Assembly (NCBI RefSeq): GCF_002138415.1
Contig: NZ_CP015612.1
Span: forward strand, 2,582,001 to 2,646,000
Source: Stenotrophomonas maltophilia
Lineage (GTDB): Bacteria > Pseudomonadota > Gammaproteobacteria > Xanthomonadales > Xanthomonadaceae
DNA: 64,000 nt
Reading direction: 5' to 3'
Within the stretch, counting starts at the first letter, position 1. Each line of letters begins with the position of its first letter. Shown piece by piece: positions 34,583 through 43,086 of this stretch. The translations under genes were made by a program, and so were the position numbers. The notes under the pieces are model-generated. The model saw only the letters and a list, made by a program, of their open reading frames with translations. It was not told the origin of the DNA and ran no database searches.

Positions 34583-35731
34583 TCAGCCCGCGTTGGCCGA
34601 TGCCGGTGCGGACATGATGTCCGACATCGGCAGGCGGCGCGGCTTGCTCGGGAACGCGTGACGCAGGATGCGCCAGACCACCTGGCCGAACTGGCGCGGC
34701 AGCGAGCCGTTGTTGTAGTGCTGGCCGTAGCGGCGGCAGATGTCCTTCACTTCCTTGGCGATGGCCGCATAGCGGTTGGCCGGCAGATCCGGGTAGAAGT
34801 GGTGCTCGATCTGGTGGCTGAGGTTGCCCGACAGCACGTTGATCAGGAAGCCGCCGCTGATATTGGACGAACCGCGCAGCTGGCGCAGGTACCAATGGCC
34901 GCGCGACTCATTGCGCAGGCACTCCTTCGGGAAGGTTTCCGATTCGGCGGTGAAGTGGCCGCAGAAGATGATCACATAGGTCCAGATGTTGCGCAGGCCG
35001 TTGGCGACCAGGTTGCCCAGCATCACCGTGAGGAAAAACGGACCGGCCAGCAGCGGGAAGAACACGTAGTCCTTCAGAACCTGGCGCAGCATCTTGCGCG
35101 CCACCGGGCGGGTCTGCATCCACATCGCACGGCCACTGATGCGGCCCTTCAGCCAACGGCCCAGGCGCAGGTCCTGCGCGGCAACGCCCCACTGGAACAG
35201 CAGCGCGAAGATCGGCGCGATGATCGGCTGCAGCAGGTAGAACGGCTTCCAGCGCTGTTCCGGGAAGATGCGCAGCAGGCCGTAGCCGATGTCATCGTCC
35301 ATGCCACGCACGTTGGTGTAGGTGTGGTGGCGGAAATTGTGGGTCTTGCGCCAGTTGTCGGCGGTGGCAACGATGTCCCACTCGTAGGTGTTGCCGTTGA
35401 GCTTGGGGTCGCCGGTCCAGTCGAACTGGCCGTGCATGACGTTGTGGCCCAGCTCCATGTTCTCCAGGATCTTCGACAGCGCCAGCAGCAGCGTGCCGGT
35501 GATCGCGGCCGGCCACAGCAGCGGCATCCAGAACAGCGGCGAGAATGCCGCCAGGAACAGCAGGCCACGGCCGCCCACTCCGAACCAGCGCACGGCGGCA
35601 GCCACGCGGCGGATGTAGCGGGTATCGGAGGCGCCGAGGCTGCCGATCACACGGTCGCGGATCGCATCGAGCTCCTCACCGAAGGCATGCATCTCGGCGG
35701 TGCTCAGGGCACGGTCGGTAGCGCGGGTCAT
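34583..35731 (-). CDS. desB: Membrane acyl-CoA/fatty-acid desaturase (DesB-like)
   Basis: A 382-residue membrane di-iron desaturase with the three histidine boxes HNVMH (96-100), HNFRHH (131-136) and QIEHH (about 318), and hydrophobic segments between them. It introduces a double bond into acyl chains using oxygen and electrons from the adjacent 2Fe-2S reductase. The order desaturase, reductase, divergent TetR regulator is that of desB-desC-desT in Pseudomonas aeruginosa, hence the symbol; regiospecificity is not proven. It lies 11 bases after the reductase stop. Confidence 0.82.
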   Translation of the reverse strand: MTRATDRALSTAEMHAFGEELDAIRDRVIGSLGASDTRYIRRVAAAVRWFGVGGRGLLFLAAFSPLFWMPLLWPAAITGTLLLALSKILENMELGHNVMHGQFDWTGDPKLNGNTYEWDIVATADNWRKTHNFRHHTYTNVRGMDDDIGYGLLRIFPEQRWKPFYLLQPIIAPIFALLFQWGVAAQDLRLGRWLKGRISGRAMWMQTRPVARKMLRQVLKDYVFFPLLAGPFFLTVMLGNLVANGLRNIWTYVIIFCGHFTAESETFPKECLRNESRGHWYLRQLRGSSNISGGFLINVLSGNLSHQIEHHFYPDLPANRYAAIAKEVKDICRRYGQHYNNGSLPRQFGQVVWRILRHAFPSKPRRLPMSDIMSAPASANAG

Positions 35732-35742
35732 GGCAGGCGTCC

Positions 35743-36813
35743 TCAGAGATCCAGGGTCAGGTCGGTGGTCGGTGCGCTCACGCAGATCCGCACCGGCTGT
35801 GCCGATTCGGACTGCAGGTCGCCGGTGCGCAGGTGGCGGGTGGCGCCACTGACGCGGTCACAGCTGCAGCTGTTGCAGATACCCATGCGGCAGCCGTGTT
35901 TGGGCTTGATGCCGTGGGCTTCGAGGCTTTCCAGCAGCGAGCGGCCCCGCGGCACGCTCAGCTGGCGGCCACTGCGCGCAAGCGTCAGCGACACCTCACC
36001 TTCGCTGCTGGCATCGCGCAGCGGCGCCGGCGGTGTGAACGCTTCGGCCTGGAAGCCGGCGACCTGGTGCGCCAGACGCTCGCGCGCAGCGGCAACGAAG
36101 CCGTCCGGGCCGCAGGCCAGCACATGGCGCTGCGCCAACGGCGTGTCATCGCCGGCCACCTGCAGATCATGGGTATCGATACGCGCGGCCGGCGCCTCAC
36201 CCTCGCGGGTGGTCAGCAGGTGCACGCGCAGGTTCGAATGCGCTGCGGCCAGCGCCTGCAGTTCATCACGGAACTGCAGATGGGCAGCGGTGCGCTCCCA
36301 GTAGAACAGGTCCACCGGTGCTGCCAGCGGGCGCTGGCAGGCGTCGCGCAACAGGCTGCGCATCGGCGTGATGCCACTGCCGGCCGCCAGCAGCAAGACC
36401 GGCGCGGCGGCCGGCATATGGAATTCGCCGAAGGCGGCATCGAGGCGGAACAGTTCGCCCGGCTGCGCATGGTTGACCAAGTGTTGGCTGACCCTGCCGC
36501 CATCGACCGCCTTGACGGTGATCGTCAGCTCGCGCCGCCCCAGCGCGGTGGGGCTGTAGCTGCGCTGCCACAGGCGTCCTTCAATCTCGACACCGAGGGT
36601 GACGTGCTGGCCGGCACGCATGCCGGCCCAGTGCCGGTTGGTGCGCAGGACCAGGGTCGCCGCGCCCTCGCCGGCCGGCTCGCGCCGGACCAGGCGGGCC
36701 ACCGGCTCGCGCAGGGTCCACAGGGGATTGAGCTGGCCCGCCCAGAAATCGAACAGCGACGGCGAGACCCAGCGGTACGGAGAGAACAGGGACGGACGGA
36801 CGACAGCGCTCAT
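35743..36813 (-). CDS. desC: Ferredoxin reductase-type electron donor (DesC-like)
   Basis: A 356-residue flavoprotein with an FAD-binding barrel (about 50-135, with the RSYSP motif for FAD), an NAD(P)-binding domain (LLLAAGSGITPMRSL near 150) and a C-terminal plant-type 2Fe-2S domain with cysteines in CRMGICNSCSC plus a later cysteine. It passes electrons from NAD(P)H to the desaturase encoded 11 bases downstream. The chosen ATG at 36813 is divergent from the TetR gene, and the open frame upstream runs into the operator region. Confidence 0.85.
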   Translation of the reverse strand: MSAVVRPSLFSPYRWVSPSLFDFWAGQLNPLWTLREPVARLVRREPAGEGAATLVLRTNRHWAGMRAGQHVTLGVEIEGRLWQRSYSPTALGRRELTITVKAVDGGRVSQHLVNHAQPGELFRLDAAFGEFHMPAAAPVLLLAAGSGITPMRSLLRDACQRPLAAPVDLFYWERTAAHLQFRDELQALAAAHSNLRVHLLTTREGEAPAARIDTHDLQVAGDDTPLAQRHVLACGPDGFVAAARERLAHQVAGFQAEAFTPPAPLRDASSEGEVSLTLARSGRQLSVPRGRSLLESLEAHGIKPKHGCRMGICNSCSCDRVSGATRHLRTGDLQSESAQPVRICVSAPTTDLTLDL

Positions 36814-36834
36814 GAGTGAACTATACGGGCGCAC

Positions 36835-36858
36835 ATACACCTGTGTATACATGTGTAT
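36835..36858. promoter_or_regulatory. Overlapping palindromes, candidate DesT/FabR-type operator
   Basis: ATACAC-CT-GTGTAT (36835-36848) overlaps a near-palindrome ATACATGTGTAT (36847-36858) in the 92-base divergent region, the expected place for an acyl-CoA-responsive TetR repressor to bind. Confidence 0.5.
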
Positions 36859-36905
36859 ATTGAACCGGATTGGGTATGATTCAGCCTCGCCCCACCGGAA
36901 CCCCC

Positions 36906-37562
36906 ATGGCCGCCGCCACCGCCTTGTCGACGCCCGAAGATGCCAACAGCCCGGCCCGCCGTACGGTGAGCCGCGAGGATCTGCTGGCCGCCGCCCTGAA
37001 ACTGATCGGGCCGCACCGCAGCCTGTCCACGCTCAGCCTGCGCGAAGTGGCACGTGAGGCCGGCATCGCGCCGAACAGCTTCTACCGGCAGTTCCGCGAC
37101 ATGGACGAACTGGCCGTGGCGCTGATCGATGCAGCCGGCCGCTCGCTGCGCACCATCATCGGCGAAGCCCGCCAGCGCGCCACCTCCACCGCCACCAGCG
37201 TGGTGCGGGTCTCGGTGGAGACCTTCATGGAGCAGCTGCGCGCCGACGACAAGCTGCTGCACGTACTGCTGCGAGAAGGCGCGGTCGGCTCGGACGACTT
37301 CAAGCATGCGGTCGAACGCGAGCTGCACTACTTCGAGGAAGAGCTGCAGCACGACCTGGTGCGCCTGGCTGCATTGGACGGCGCGGTCCTGCATGCGCCG
37401 GAACTGGTGGCCAAGGCCATCACCCGGCTGGTGTTCGCGATGGGCGCCACCGCCATGGACCTGCCGCCGGAGAAGGATCCGGAGCTGGTCGAACAGATCT
37501 CCACGATGATCCGCATGATCATCGTCGGCGCCCGTACCCCCGCCGCATTCCGCCGCGGCTGA
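36906..37562 (+). CDS. desT: TetR-family regulator of desaturase genes (DesT/FabR-like)
   Basis: A 218-residue TetR regulator. The helix-turn-helix segment LSLREVAREAGIAPNSFYRQFRDMDEL (about residues 48-72, split here by its turn) is nearly identical to that of FabR and DesT, which sense saturated versus unsaturated acyl-CoA and control desaturation. The divergent desaturase and reductase genes and the palindromes between them support that role. ATG 36906 is the nearest start; the frame is open for 12 more codons upstream. The preceding residues are Ala/Thr-rich and probably disordered. Confidence 0.8.
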   Translation: MAAATALSTPEDANSPARRTVSREDLLAAALKLIGPHRSLSTLSLREVAREAGIAPNSFYRQFRDMDELAVALIDAAGRSLRTIIGEARQRATSTATSVVRVSVETFMEQLRADDKLLHVLLREGAVGSDDFKHAVERELHYFEEELQHDLVRLAALDGAVLHAPELVAKAITRLVFAMGATAMDLPPEKDPELVEQISTMIRMIIVGARTPAAFRRG

Positions 37563-37573
37563 CGATCCGTTCC

Positions 37574-37612
37574 GGGGTCGGATTCCTTTTCAAAGGAAAG
37601 GGATCCGACCCC
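37574..37612. repeat. GGGGTCGGATCC-type inverted repeat, possible terminator
   Basis: GGGGTCGGAT... pairs with ...ATCCGACCCC around a TTTTC-AAAGGAAA middle. Relatives of this sequence occur at 42709-42747 and 48446-48484. It closes the TetR gene. Confidence 0.65.
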
Positions 37613-37684
37613 ATCTCCCCTGCCCGCCACGGCAACGCCATTCTCCGTACATGACCACCGGCAGGGTTGTGGTCGTTATATGTA

Positions 37685-37695
37685 ATGTTATAACA
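37685..37695. promoter_or_regulatory. Zur-box-like palindrome
   Basis: ATGTTATAACA, inside GTAATGTTATAAC, matches the core of gammaproteobacterial Zur boxes. It lies 146 bases upstream of the TonB receptor start and upstream of the MntR-type site. Confidence 0.35.
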
Positions 37696-37748
37696 CACTC
37701 ATGATCTGACTCGACTAGCGCTCCACACGGAATTGCTGCGGCTTCGTT

Positions 37749-37766
37749 ATATAGCACTTGCTATAT
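37749..37766. promoter_or_regulatory. MntR-box-like palindrome upstream of TonB receptor
   Basis: ATATAGC-ACTT-GCTATAT is a perfect 7-4-7 inverted repeat with the same TATAGC-N4-GCTATA core as the site before mntH (41286-41301) and the layout of the E. coli MntR box (ATAGC-N4-GCTAT). Confidence 0.65.
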
Positions 37767-37840
37767 TGATAAGCCACTGCTTTCATATGCGTCAGCCAGG
37801 TCGCCCTCGCCGCCTTTCTTCCCCCAAGGACGACGCCCTC

Positions 37841-40000
37841 ATGCCCGTTGCCACACCCTTCTTCCGTCGGCTGCCCCTGGCCGCCGCCATTGCCCTGACC
37901 CTGCCACTGCCCACAGTGGCAGCCACTCCGAAACCGACCGAACTGGATCGGGTGCAGGTGAAAGTCAGCACTGCCACCCGCAGCGAACGCCTGCTGTCCG
38001 ATGTCCCGATCCGCACCGAAGTGCTGCGCAAGGAGGACATCGCGCTGCGCGCGGCCACCGACTTCTCGCGCGCCGCCGAGCTGATCAACGGTCTGCGCGT
38101 GGAGAGCAACTGCCAGAACTGCAACACCAGCGAGGTACAGCTGCTGGGCCTGCCCGGCGCCTACAACCAGCTGTTGTTCGATGGCATCCCGCTGCTGTCC
38201 ACGCTGGGCAGCGTGTACGGCCTGGAACAGATTCCGGCCGGGTTCGTCGACCGCATCGAAGTGGTCAAGGGCGGTGGTTCGGCGCTGTATGGACCGGGCG
38301 CGGTGGCCGGTGTGATCAACCTGATTCCGCCGCTGCCGGCGCGCAGCGGTGGCCATGTGCAGGCCGGCGTGGATGTCCTGAAGGGAACACCGCAGAAGAA
38401 CGCCGACGTGCGGTTGGACCTGGTGGCCAAGGACGCAGACGCCGGCCTGTCGGTGATTGCCCAGCGCAACTGGAACAGCGGCATCGACTACAACGGTGAC
38501 GGCTACACCGAGATCACCCGCAAGAACCTCAAGGTCGGCGGACTGCAGGCCTGGTATGCGCCGACACCGGGCACACGGCTGCGCTTGGACCTGCAGGTGA
38601 CCGATGAAACCCGCCGCGGCGGCAACCGCTTGGACCAGCCCGAGTACCTGGCCAACATCGCCGAATCGCTGGATACGAAGTACCGGCGCGGCAGCGTGTC
38701 GTGGGATCAGGAGATCAATGCTGACGTCGATTTCCGCCTGGCCTATGCCTTCGCCGACATCGACCGAGACAGCTTCTATGGCGGCCTGGGCGACGTGGTC
38801 ACCGATCCGTCCGCGCCGGGCTATGACCCGTCGCAGCTGGACCCCAACGTCGCCGGCAGCGCGGCCTCGCGTTCGTGGCGCCAGTACGGCCGCACCCACA
38901 ATCCTCTGCACTACATCGACAGCCAGTTGAACTGGCGGTTGGGTGCGCACGCGCTGGCCTTCGGCGTGCAGTACAAGCACGAGGCGCTGCGCGACGACAA
39001 CCGCACCGGTGACGGCCAGCGCCTTGCGGTGCTGGAGGATGCCACCTTCCACAACCTGGGCGCCTTCATCCAGGACGAGTGGAGCCTGCGCGACAACGTC
39101 GACCTGGTGCTGGGTGCGCGCGTGGACAAGAGCTCGGAACTGGACAGCGCGGTGTTCTCGCCGCGCATCGCGCTGGCCTGGCAGGCCACGCCCAACCTGA
39201 AGTGGCGGGCAGGCGTTGCCACCGGCTTCCGTGCACCGGAAATCTTCGTCGAGGATGTGCATGTCGATACGCTGGGTGGCGAACAGGTGCGCGTGCGCAA
39301 CACCGACGGTCTGAAGGAAGAGCGCGCGTTGACCACCCTGTTCGGTTTCGACTGGCGATCGGACCCGGCCGATCCGGTCTGGAGCTGGGATGCCACTGCT
39401 TCCTATGCGCGCATCCGCGACACGTTCGCGCTGGGCGAGATCCAGCGCGGCGATGACGGACAGCTGAGCCAGCTGCGCTACAACGCGTCCGGCTCCAATG
39501 TGCTGGGCGCGGAAACCAACCTCGGCTGGCAGCCGTCGCCACAGTGGCGCCTGACCGCCGGTGCCTCCTGGTACCGCTCGCGCTTCCGCGAACCGCAGCG
39601 CATCTTCGACGACACCGGCGACGGTGGCGACACCGTCATTGAAAGCCGCGACTACCTGAAGACCCCACGCTGGACCGGCCTGGCCCAGCTCAGCTGGATG
39701 CCGGCCGAGCCGTGGGAAACCTTCGTGGCGCTGCGCCACACGGGCCCGATGTCGGTGCTGAACAACCGGCTGGGCGAGTTGCACCGCACGCGCTCGTTCC
39801 TGGTCACCGACCTCGGAGCACGCTGGCACCGGCATCTGGGCACGCAGGCGCAGCAGGAAGTGTCAGTGGCCGCAGGCGTCAAGAACGTGTTCGACCAGCG
39901 CCAGAAAGACCTGGAAGTGGGGGCGCTGCGTGACAGCGACTACGTCTACGGGCCGCGTTTCGCGCGCTCGTGGTACGTCAACCTGCGCTATGCGTTCTGA
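37841..40000 (+). CDS. TonB-dependent receptor, likely manganese-regulated
   Basis: A 719-residue outer-membrane receptor: signal peptide to about residue 27, plug domain (about 40-150) and a beta-barrel ending YVNLRYAF. There is no STN domain. The plug contains an unusual NCQNC motif near residue 88 and the conserved VKGGGSALYGPGAVAGVINL segment. ATG 37841 begins the signal peptide; the longer frame is unsupported. Upstream are an MntR-type palindrome and a Zur-like palindrome; downstream are a thioredoxin gene, mntR and mntH. It may carry manganese or a metal complex across the outer membrane; this is inference from regulation. Confidence 0.83.
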   Translation: MPVATPFFRRLPLAAAIALTLPLPTVAATPKPTELDRVQVKVSTATRSERLLSDVPIRTEVLRKEDIALRAATDFSRAAELINGLRVESNCQNCNTSEVQLLGLPGAYNQLLFDGIPLLSTLGSVYGLEQIPAGFVDRIEVVKGGGSALYGPGAVAGVINLIPPLPARSGGHVQAGVDVLKGTPQKNADVRLDLVAKDADAGLSVIAQRNWNSGIDYNGDGYTEITRKNLKVGGLQAWYAPTPGTRLRLDLQVTDETRRGGNRLDQPEYLANIAESLDTKYRRGSVSWDQEINADVDFRLAYAFADIDRDSFYGGLGDVVTDPSAPGYDPSQLDPNVAGSAASRSWRQYGRTHNPLHYIDSQLNWRLGAHALAFGVQYKHEALRDDNRTGDGQRLAVLEDATFHNLGAFIQDEWSLRDNVDLVLGARVDKSSELDSAVFSPRIALAWQATPNLKWRAGVATGFRAPEIFVEDVHVDTLGGEQVRVRNTDGLKEERALTTLFGFDWRSDPADPVWSWDATASYARIRDTFALGEIQRGDDGQLSQLRYNASGSNVLGAETNLGWQPSPQWRLTAGASWYRSRFREPQRIFDDTGDGGDTVIESRDYLKTPRWTGLAQLSWMPAEPWETFVALRHTGPMSVLNNRLGELHRTRSFLVTDLGARWHRHLGTQAQQEVSVAAGVKNVFDQRQKDLEVGALRDSDYVYGPRFARSWYVNLRYAF

Positions 40001-40538
40001 AGCGCTGCGGACGCTGCTGCTGGCCGGCGCGCTGCTGCTGGCCCTACCGGCGATGGCGGCAGACCTGCACGCGCAGGTCTCGGCCTCGCTGATGCGGCCG
40101 GAACAGCGCTCGCTGCGACCGATGCAGTGGTCACCGCCGCCGAAACTGGTGGCGCTGTACTTCGGCGCCGACTGGTGCGCCCCCTGCCATGCCTTCGTAC
40201 CCACACTGCGCAGCGTGCGTGACGCGTTGCGCGAGGCCGGCGCCGATACCGAAGTGGTCTACGTCAGCCTGGATGAGAACGAGAGCGCGCTGCGCCGCTA
40301 CATGCATGCGCAGGAGATGCCGTGGCCGGTGCTGGACCCGCGCCGCGCCGCGCGCATGCCGGCACTGCAGGCCTTGGCCGGGCTGGCACCGCCGAACCTG
40401 GTGCTGATCGATGCCGACGGGAATGTACTTGCCAATGGCTGGCACGGGCGTCGCTACGATGGCCTGCAGCCGGTGTTGAAGGAATGGACGAAACGGGCGT
40501 GTGCGCAGGAACAGGCGCGATGTCCGCCTGGATTGTAG
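39990..40538 (+). CDS. Exported thioredoxin-like protein
   Basis: A 182-residue periplasmic thioredoxin-fold protein: signal peptide (about 1-23, ALPAMAA), then the redox motif GADWCAPCHAF near residue 64 and a cis-Pro segment LAPPNLVLIDADG. It overlaps the end of the TonB receptor by 11 bases, so the two are co-translated. Its pairing with a receptor that has a Cys-x-x-Cys in its plug suggests a thiol partner. Two cysteines near the C-terminus (CAQEQARC) are extra. Family resembles nucleoredoxin/TlpA-like proteins. Confidence 0.78.
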   Translation: MRSEALRTLLLAGALLLALPAMAADLHAQVSASLMRPEQRSLRPMQWSPPPKLVALYFGADWCAPCHAFVPTLRSVRDALREAGADTEVVYVSLDENESALRRYMHAQEMPWPVLDPRRAARMPALQALAGLAPPNLVLIDADGNVLANGWHGRRYDGLQPVLKEWTKRACAQEQARCPPGL

Positions 40539-40567
40539 GGTCGCGCGAACAAAAGCAGATTCCGCAA

Positions 40568-40665
40568 GTAGATCCACGCCATGCGTGGATGCATCTGTAG
40601 AGTCGAGCCATGCTCGACTGATTCCATCACCGCGCGAACGGCAGCCGGGCATGGCTCGGCTCTAC
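40568..40665. repeat. SMAG units (one single, one inverted pair)
   Basis: A single GTAGATCCACGCCATGCG-type unit (40568-40590) is followed by a pair of the GTAGAGTCGAGCC family (40597-40665), between the convergent thioredoxin and mntR genes. Confidence 0.8.
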
Positions 40666-40722
40666 AGAACACCTGATTCCGCCACCACACGGACACCCGC
40701 CAGGCATGCCCCGGCGCTACCG

Positions 40723-41193
40723 TTACGGCGACTCGCCCTCGGCCTTGCGCACGAACGCTTCGAACAACGCCAACGTCTGTTCGCTTACATGGTGTTCGAT
40801 ACCCTCGGCATCGCGCCGCGCGGTATCCGGGTCCACGCCCAGCGCCAGCAGAAAACGCTCCACGGTCTGGTGGCGCTGGCGACTGGCATGCGCCAGCGCC
40901 TCGCCTTCCGGGGTCAGGAACACACCGCGGTACGGTCGCTGCACCACCCAGCCATCGCGGGCCAGGCGCCGCAACATCTTCGCCACGGTGGGCTGGGCCA
41001 CGCCCAGGCGGGTGGCGATATCGACCTGGCGGGCCTCGCCGCCGTCGGCCAGCAGGTCCGAGATCAGCTCGACATAGTCCTCCACCAGCTCCATCCGGTG
41101 CGCCTCGCGTACCTGCCGGAAGCTCTCGACCTGGCGCTCGGCCTCGATCAAGGGGGTGCTTTTCAGCGATGTCGAATCGTCGGTCTTGCCCAC
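40723..41193 (-). CDS. mntR: Manganese-responsive regulator MntR (DtxR family)
   Basis: A 156-residue DtxR/MntR-type regulator, close in size to E. coli MntR. Residues about 35-100 form the winged helix ([27 protein letters not shown]), and the C-terminal dimerisation domain contains the metal-binding-type segment [16 protein letters not shown]. With Mn bound it represses manganese uptake genes. It is divergent from mntH, with an MntR-box-like palindrome in front of mntH and an identical-core palindrome in front of the TonB receptor 3.5 kb away. Confidence 0.9.
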   Translation of the reverse strand: MGKTDDSTSLKSTPLIEAERQVESFRQVREAHRMELVEDYVELISDLLADGGEARQVDIATRLGVAQPTVAKMLRRLARDGWVVQRPYRGVFLTPEGEALAHASRQRHQTVERFLLALGVDPDTARRDAEGIEHHVSEQTLALFEAFVRKAEGESP

Positions 41194-41274
41194 GCCTGCG
41201 CCTGTCCTTCCGGTCTACTCCGGTGTTGAACCTGAATTCTGGACCAGTAACGCGATAAAGACGATTGTTTTACA

Positions 41275-41303
41275 TTGCTAATGACTATAGCAGGAGCTAT
41301 ATT
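41275..41303 (+). promoter_or_regulatory. mntH promoter with MntR-box-like palindrome in the spacer
   Basis: A -35 TTGCTA (41275) and -10 TATATT (41298) are 17 bases apart. The palindrome TATAGC-AGGA-GCTATA (41286-41301) fills the spacer and overlaps the -10. Transcription would start next to the ATG at 41311, suggesting a leaderless message. Confidence 0.6.
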
Positions 41304-41310
41304 CGGACCC

Positions 41311-42642
41311 ATGAACACCTTGGCGCCCCGCGACCCTTCGGCCTCCACTCCGGCCAGCCTGGGCGCGCTCAACGCCTCGGTGGCGGTGCCCGACAAGGGA
41401 CACTGGTGGTTCCGCCTGCTGGCCTTCATCGGCCCGGGCTACATGATCTCGGTCGGCTACATGGACCCAGGCAACTGGGCCACCGACCTCGCCGGCGGTT
41501 CGCGCTTCGGCTACCTGCTGTTGTCGGTCATCCTCATTTCCAACCTGATGGCAGTGATCCTGCAGGCGCTGTCGGCGCGGCTGGGCATCGCCACCGGCAT
41601 GGACCTGGCCCAGGCCTGCCGTGCCCGCTATCCGAAGCCGGTGAACCTGGCGCTGTGGGCACTGTGCGAGGCCGCGATCATCGCCTGCGACCTGGCCGAG
41701 GTGATCGGCACCGCGATCGCCTTGAAGCTGTTGTTCGACCTGCCACTGCTCTGGGGCGCGGTGATCACCGCCCTGGACACGCTGCTGGTGCTGCTGCTGA
41801 TGAACCGCGGCTTCCGTGCACTGGAAGCCTTCGTGATCGCACTGCTGATGGTGATCTTCGCCTGCTTCGTGGTGCAGATCGCGATGGCGGCGCCGCCGGT
41901 GATGGCGGTGCTGGGCGGCTTCATTCCGCGCGCACAGGTGGTGACCGATCCGCATGCGCTGTACATCGCCATCGGCATCATTGGTGCCACGGTGATGCCA
42001 CATAACCTGTATCTGCATTCGTCGATCGTGCAGACCCGCGCCTACCCACGCACCGATGAGGGCCGCCGCAGTGCGCTTCGCTGGGCGGTGACCGACAGCA
42101 CCATTGCACTGACCCTGGCGCTGTTCATCAATGCCAGCATCCTGATCCTGGCGGCGGCGGTGTTCCATGCCAATGGCCGTTTCGACGTGGAAGACATCGA
42201 GCAGGCGCACCAGCTGCTGGCACCAATGCTGGGTGTGGGCGCAGCGGCGACGTTGTTCGCGGTGGCCCTGCTGGCCTCCGGCCTGAATTCGACGGTGACC
42301 GCCACGCTGGCTGGCCAGATCGTGATGGAAGGCTTCCTGCACCTGCGCCTGCCACCGTGGCTGCGGCGGCTGATCACGCGCGCACTGGCAATCATTCCGG
42401 TGGTGGTGGTGATCATGCTGTTCGGCGACCAGGGCGCGGTGAAGCTGCTGGTACTGAGCCAGGTGGTCCTGTCGATGCAGCTGCCGTTCGCGATCATCCC
42501 ACTGGTGCGGATCGTGACCGACAAAGTGACCATGGGAGCCTTGGTCGCACCGCGTTGGCTGGGCGCGATCGCTTGGGTGATCGCGCTGGTGATCGTGGTG
42601 CTGAACGTGAAGCTGCTGGTGGACACCTTCACCGGCGGGTGA
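41311..42642 (+). CDS. mntH: Nramp-family manganese/divalent metal transporter
   Basis: A 443-residue, 11-helix Nramp protein that imports Mn2+ with protons across the inner membrane. The metal-binding signature DPGNWATD is at 52-59, and the second signature [15 protein letters not shown] is near residue 230. The ATG at 41311 is preferred; in-frame codons up to 41275 lie in the promoter and MntR site. Divergent mntR and the operator make manganese-dependent repression likely. It may supply Mn for the superoxide dismutase encoded nearby. Confidence 0.93.
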   Translation: MNTLAPRDPSASTPASLGALNASVAVPDKGHWWFRLLAFIGPGYMISVGYMDPGNWATDLAGGSRFGYLLLSVILISNLMAVILQALSARLGIATGMDLAQACRARYPKPVNLALWALCEAAIIACDLAEVIGTAIALKLLFDLPLLWGAVITALDTLLVLLLMNRGFRALEAFVIALLMVIFACFVVQIAMAAPPVMAVLGGFIPRAQVVTDPHALYIAIGIIGATVMPHNLYLHSSIVQTRAYPRTDEGRRSALRWAVTDSTIALTLALFINASILILAAAVFHANGRFDVEDIEQAHQLLAPMLGVGAAATLFAVALLASGLNSTVTATLAGQIVMEGFLHLRLPPWLRRLITRALAIIPVVVVIMLFGDQGAVKLLVLSQVVLSMQLPFAIIPLVRIVTDKVTMGALVAPRWLGAIAWVIALVIVVLNVKLLVDTFTGG

Positions 42643-42670
42643 CGCCAATGCCGGGGTCGGTCCTGCCCCA

Positions 42671-42747
42671 GTAGATCCACGCCATGCGTGGATGCCTTTA
42701 CGCGGCGTGGGGTCAGAGCCCTTGCTTCTGGCAAGGGATCCGACTCC
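42671..42747. repeat. SMAG unit plus GGGTC-type inverted repeat
   Basis: GTAGATCCACGCCATGCG-type unit at 42671-42693 and, after a gap, GGGGTCAGAGCCCTTGC (42709) pairing imperfectly with GCAAGGGATCCGACTCC (to 42747). They separate the convergent mntH and redoxin genes. Confidence 0.7.
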
Positions 42748-42759
42748 GCCATCTCCACG

Positions 42760-43086
42760 CTACAGATGCAACGCGATCGCGGCCTCGATCTGCTGCGGCG
42801 ACTGGAACCCGGCCAGGCGGGTGCGTTCATCACCGTCACGGAACAGCGAGAGCGTCGGCGTCTGCCGCAGCCCCAGTTCCCTGAAGAACGCCTCGCCCAG
42901 CACCTCCAGCTGCACGCGCAGCAACGTGGTGCCCTGCCCCGCGACGCTGTTGGCCACGCGGTGCAGCGACATCTCCAGCATCCGGCACCCCGGGCACTGG
43001 TCCTTGTGGAAGTCCACCAGCACCCGCGGGTGTTCGGCCAGCAGCTGCTGGAACTGCTCAGGCGTGGTGGCATCGATGATCTGCAT
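42760..43086 (-). CDS. Thioredoxin-family redoxin of the RNR cluster
   Basis: A 108-residue thioredoxin-fold protein with active site CPGC at residues 31-34, the sequence QTPTLSLF carrying the cis-proline, and no signal peptide. It is the last gene of the leftward nrdA-nrdB-flavodoxin cluster, so it probably reduces the ribonucleotide reductase or its maturation partner, as NrdH or thioredoxin does elsewhere. ATG 43086 overlaps the flavodoxin end by 29 bases; the frame extends upstream inside that gene without support. Confidence 0.8.
   Translation of the reverse strand: MQIIDATTPEQFQQLLAEHPRVLVDFHKDQCPGCRMLEMSLHRVANSVAGQGTTLLRVQLEVLGEAFFRELGLRQTPTLSLFRDGDERTRLAGFQSPQQIEAAIALHL

Noticed and set aside
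40539-40722. Small protein gene between the thioredoxin and mntR genes
   Set aside because: The region is filled by three SMAG units; open frames there are repeat-derived.
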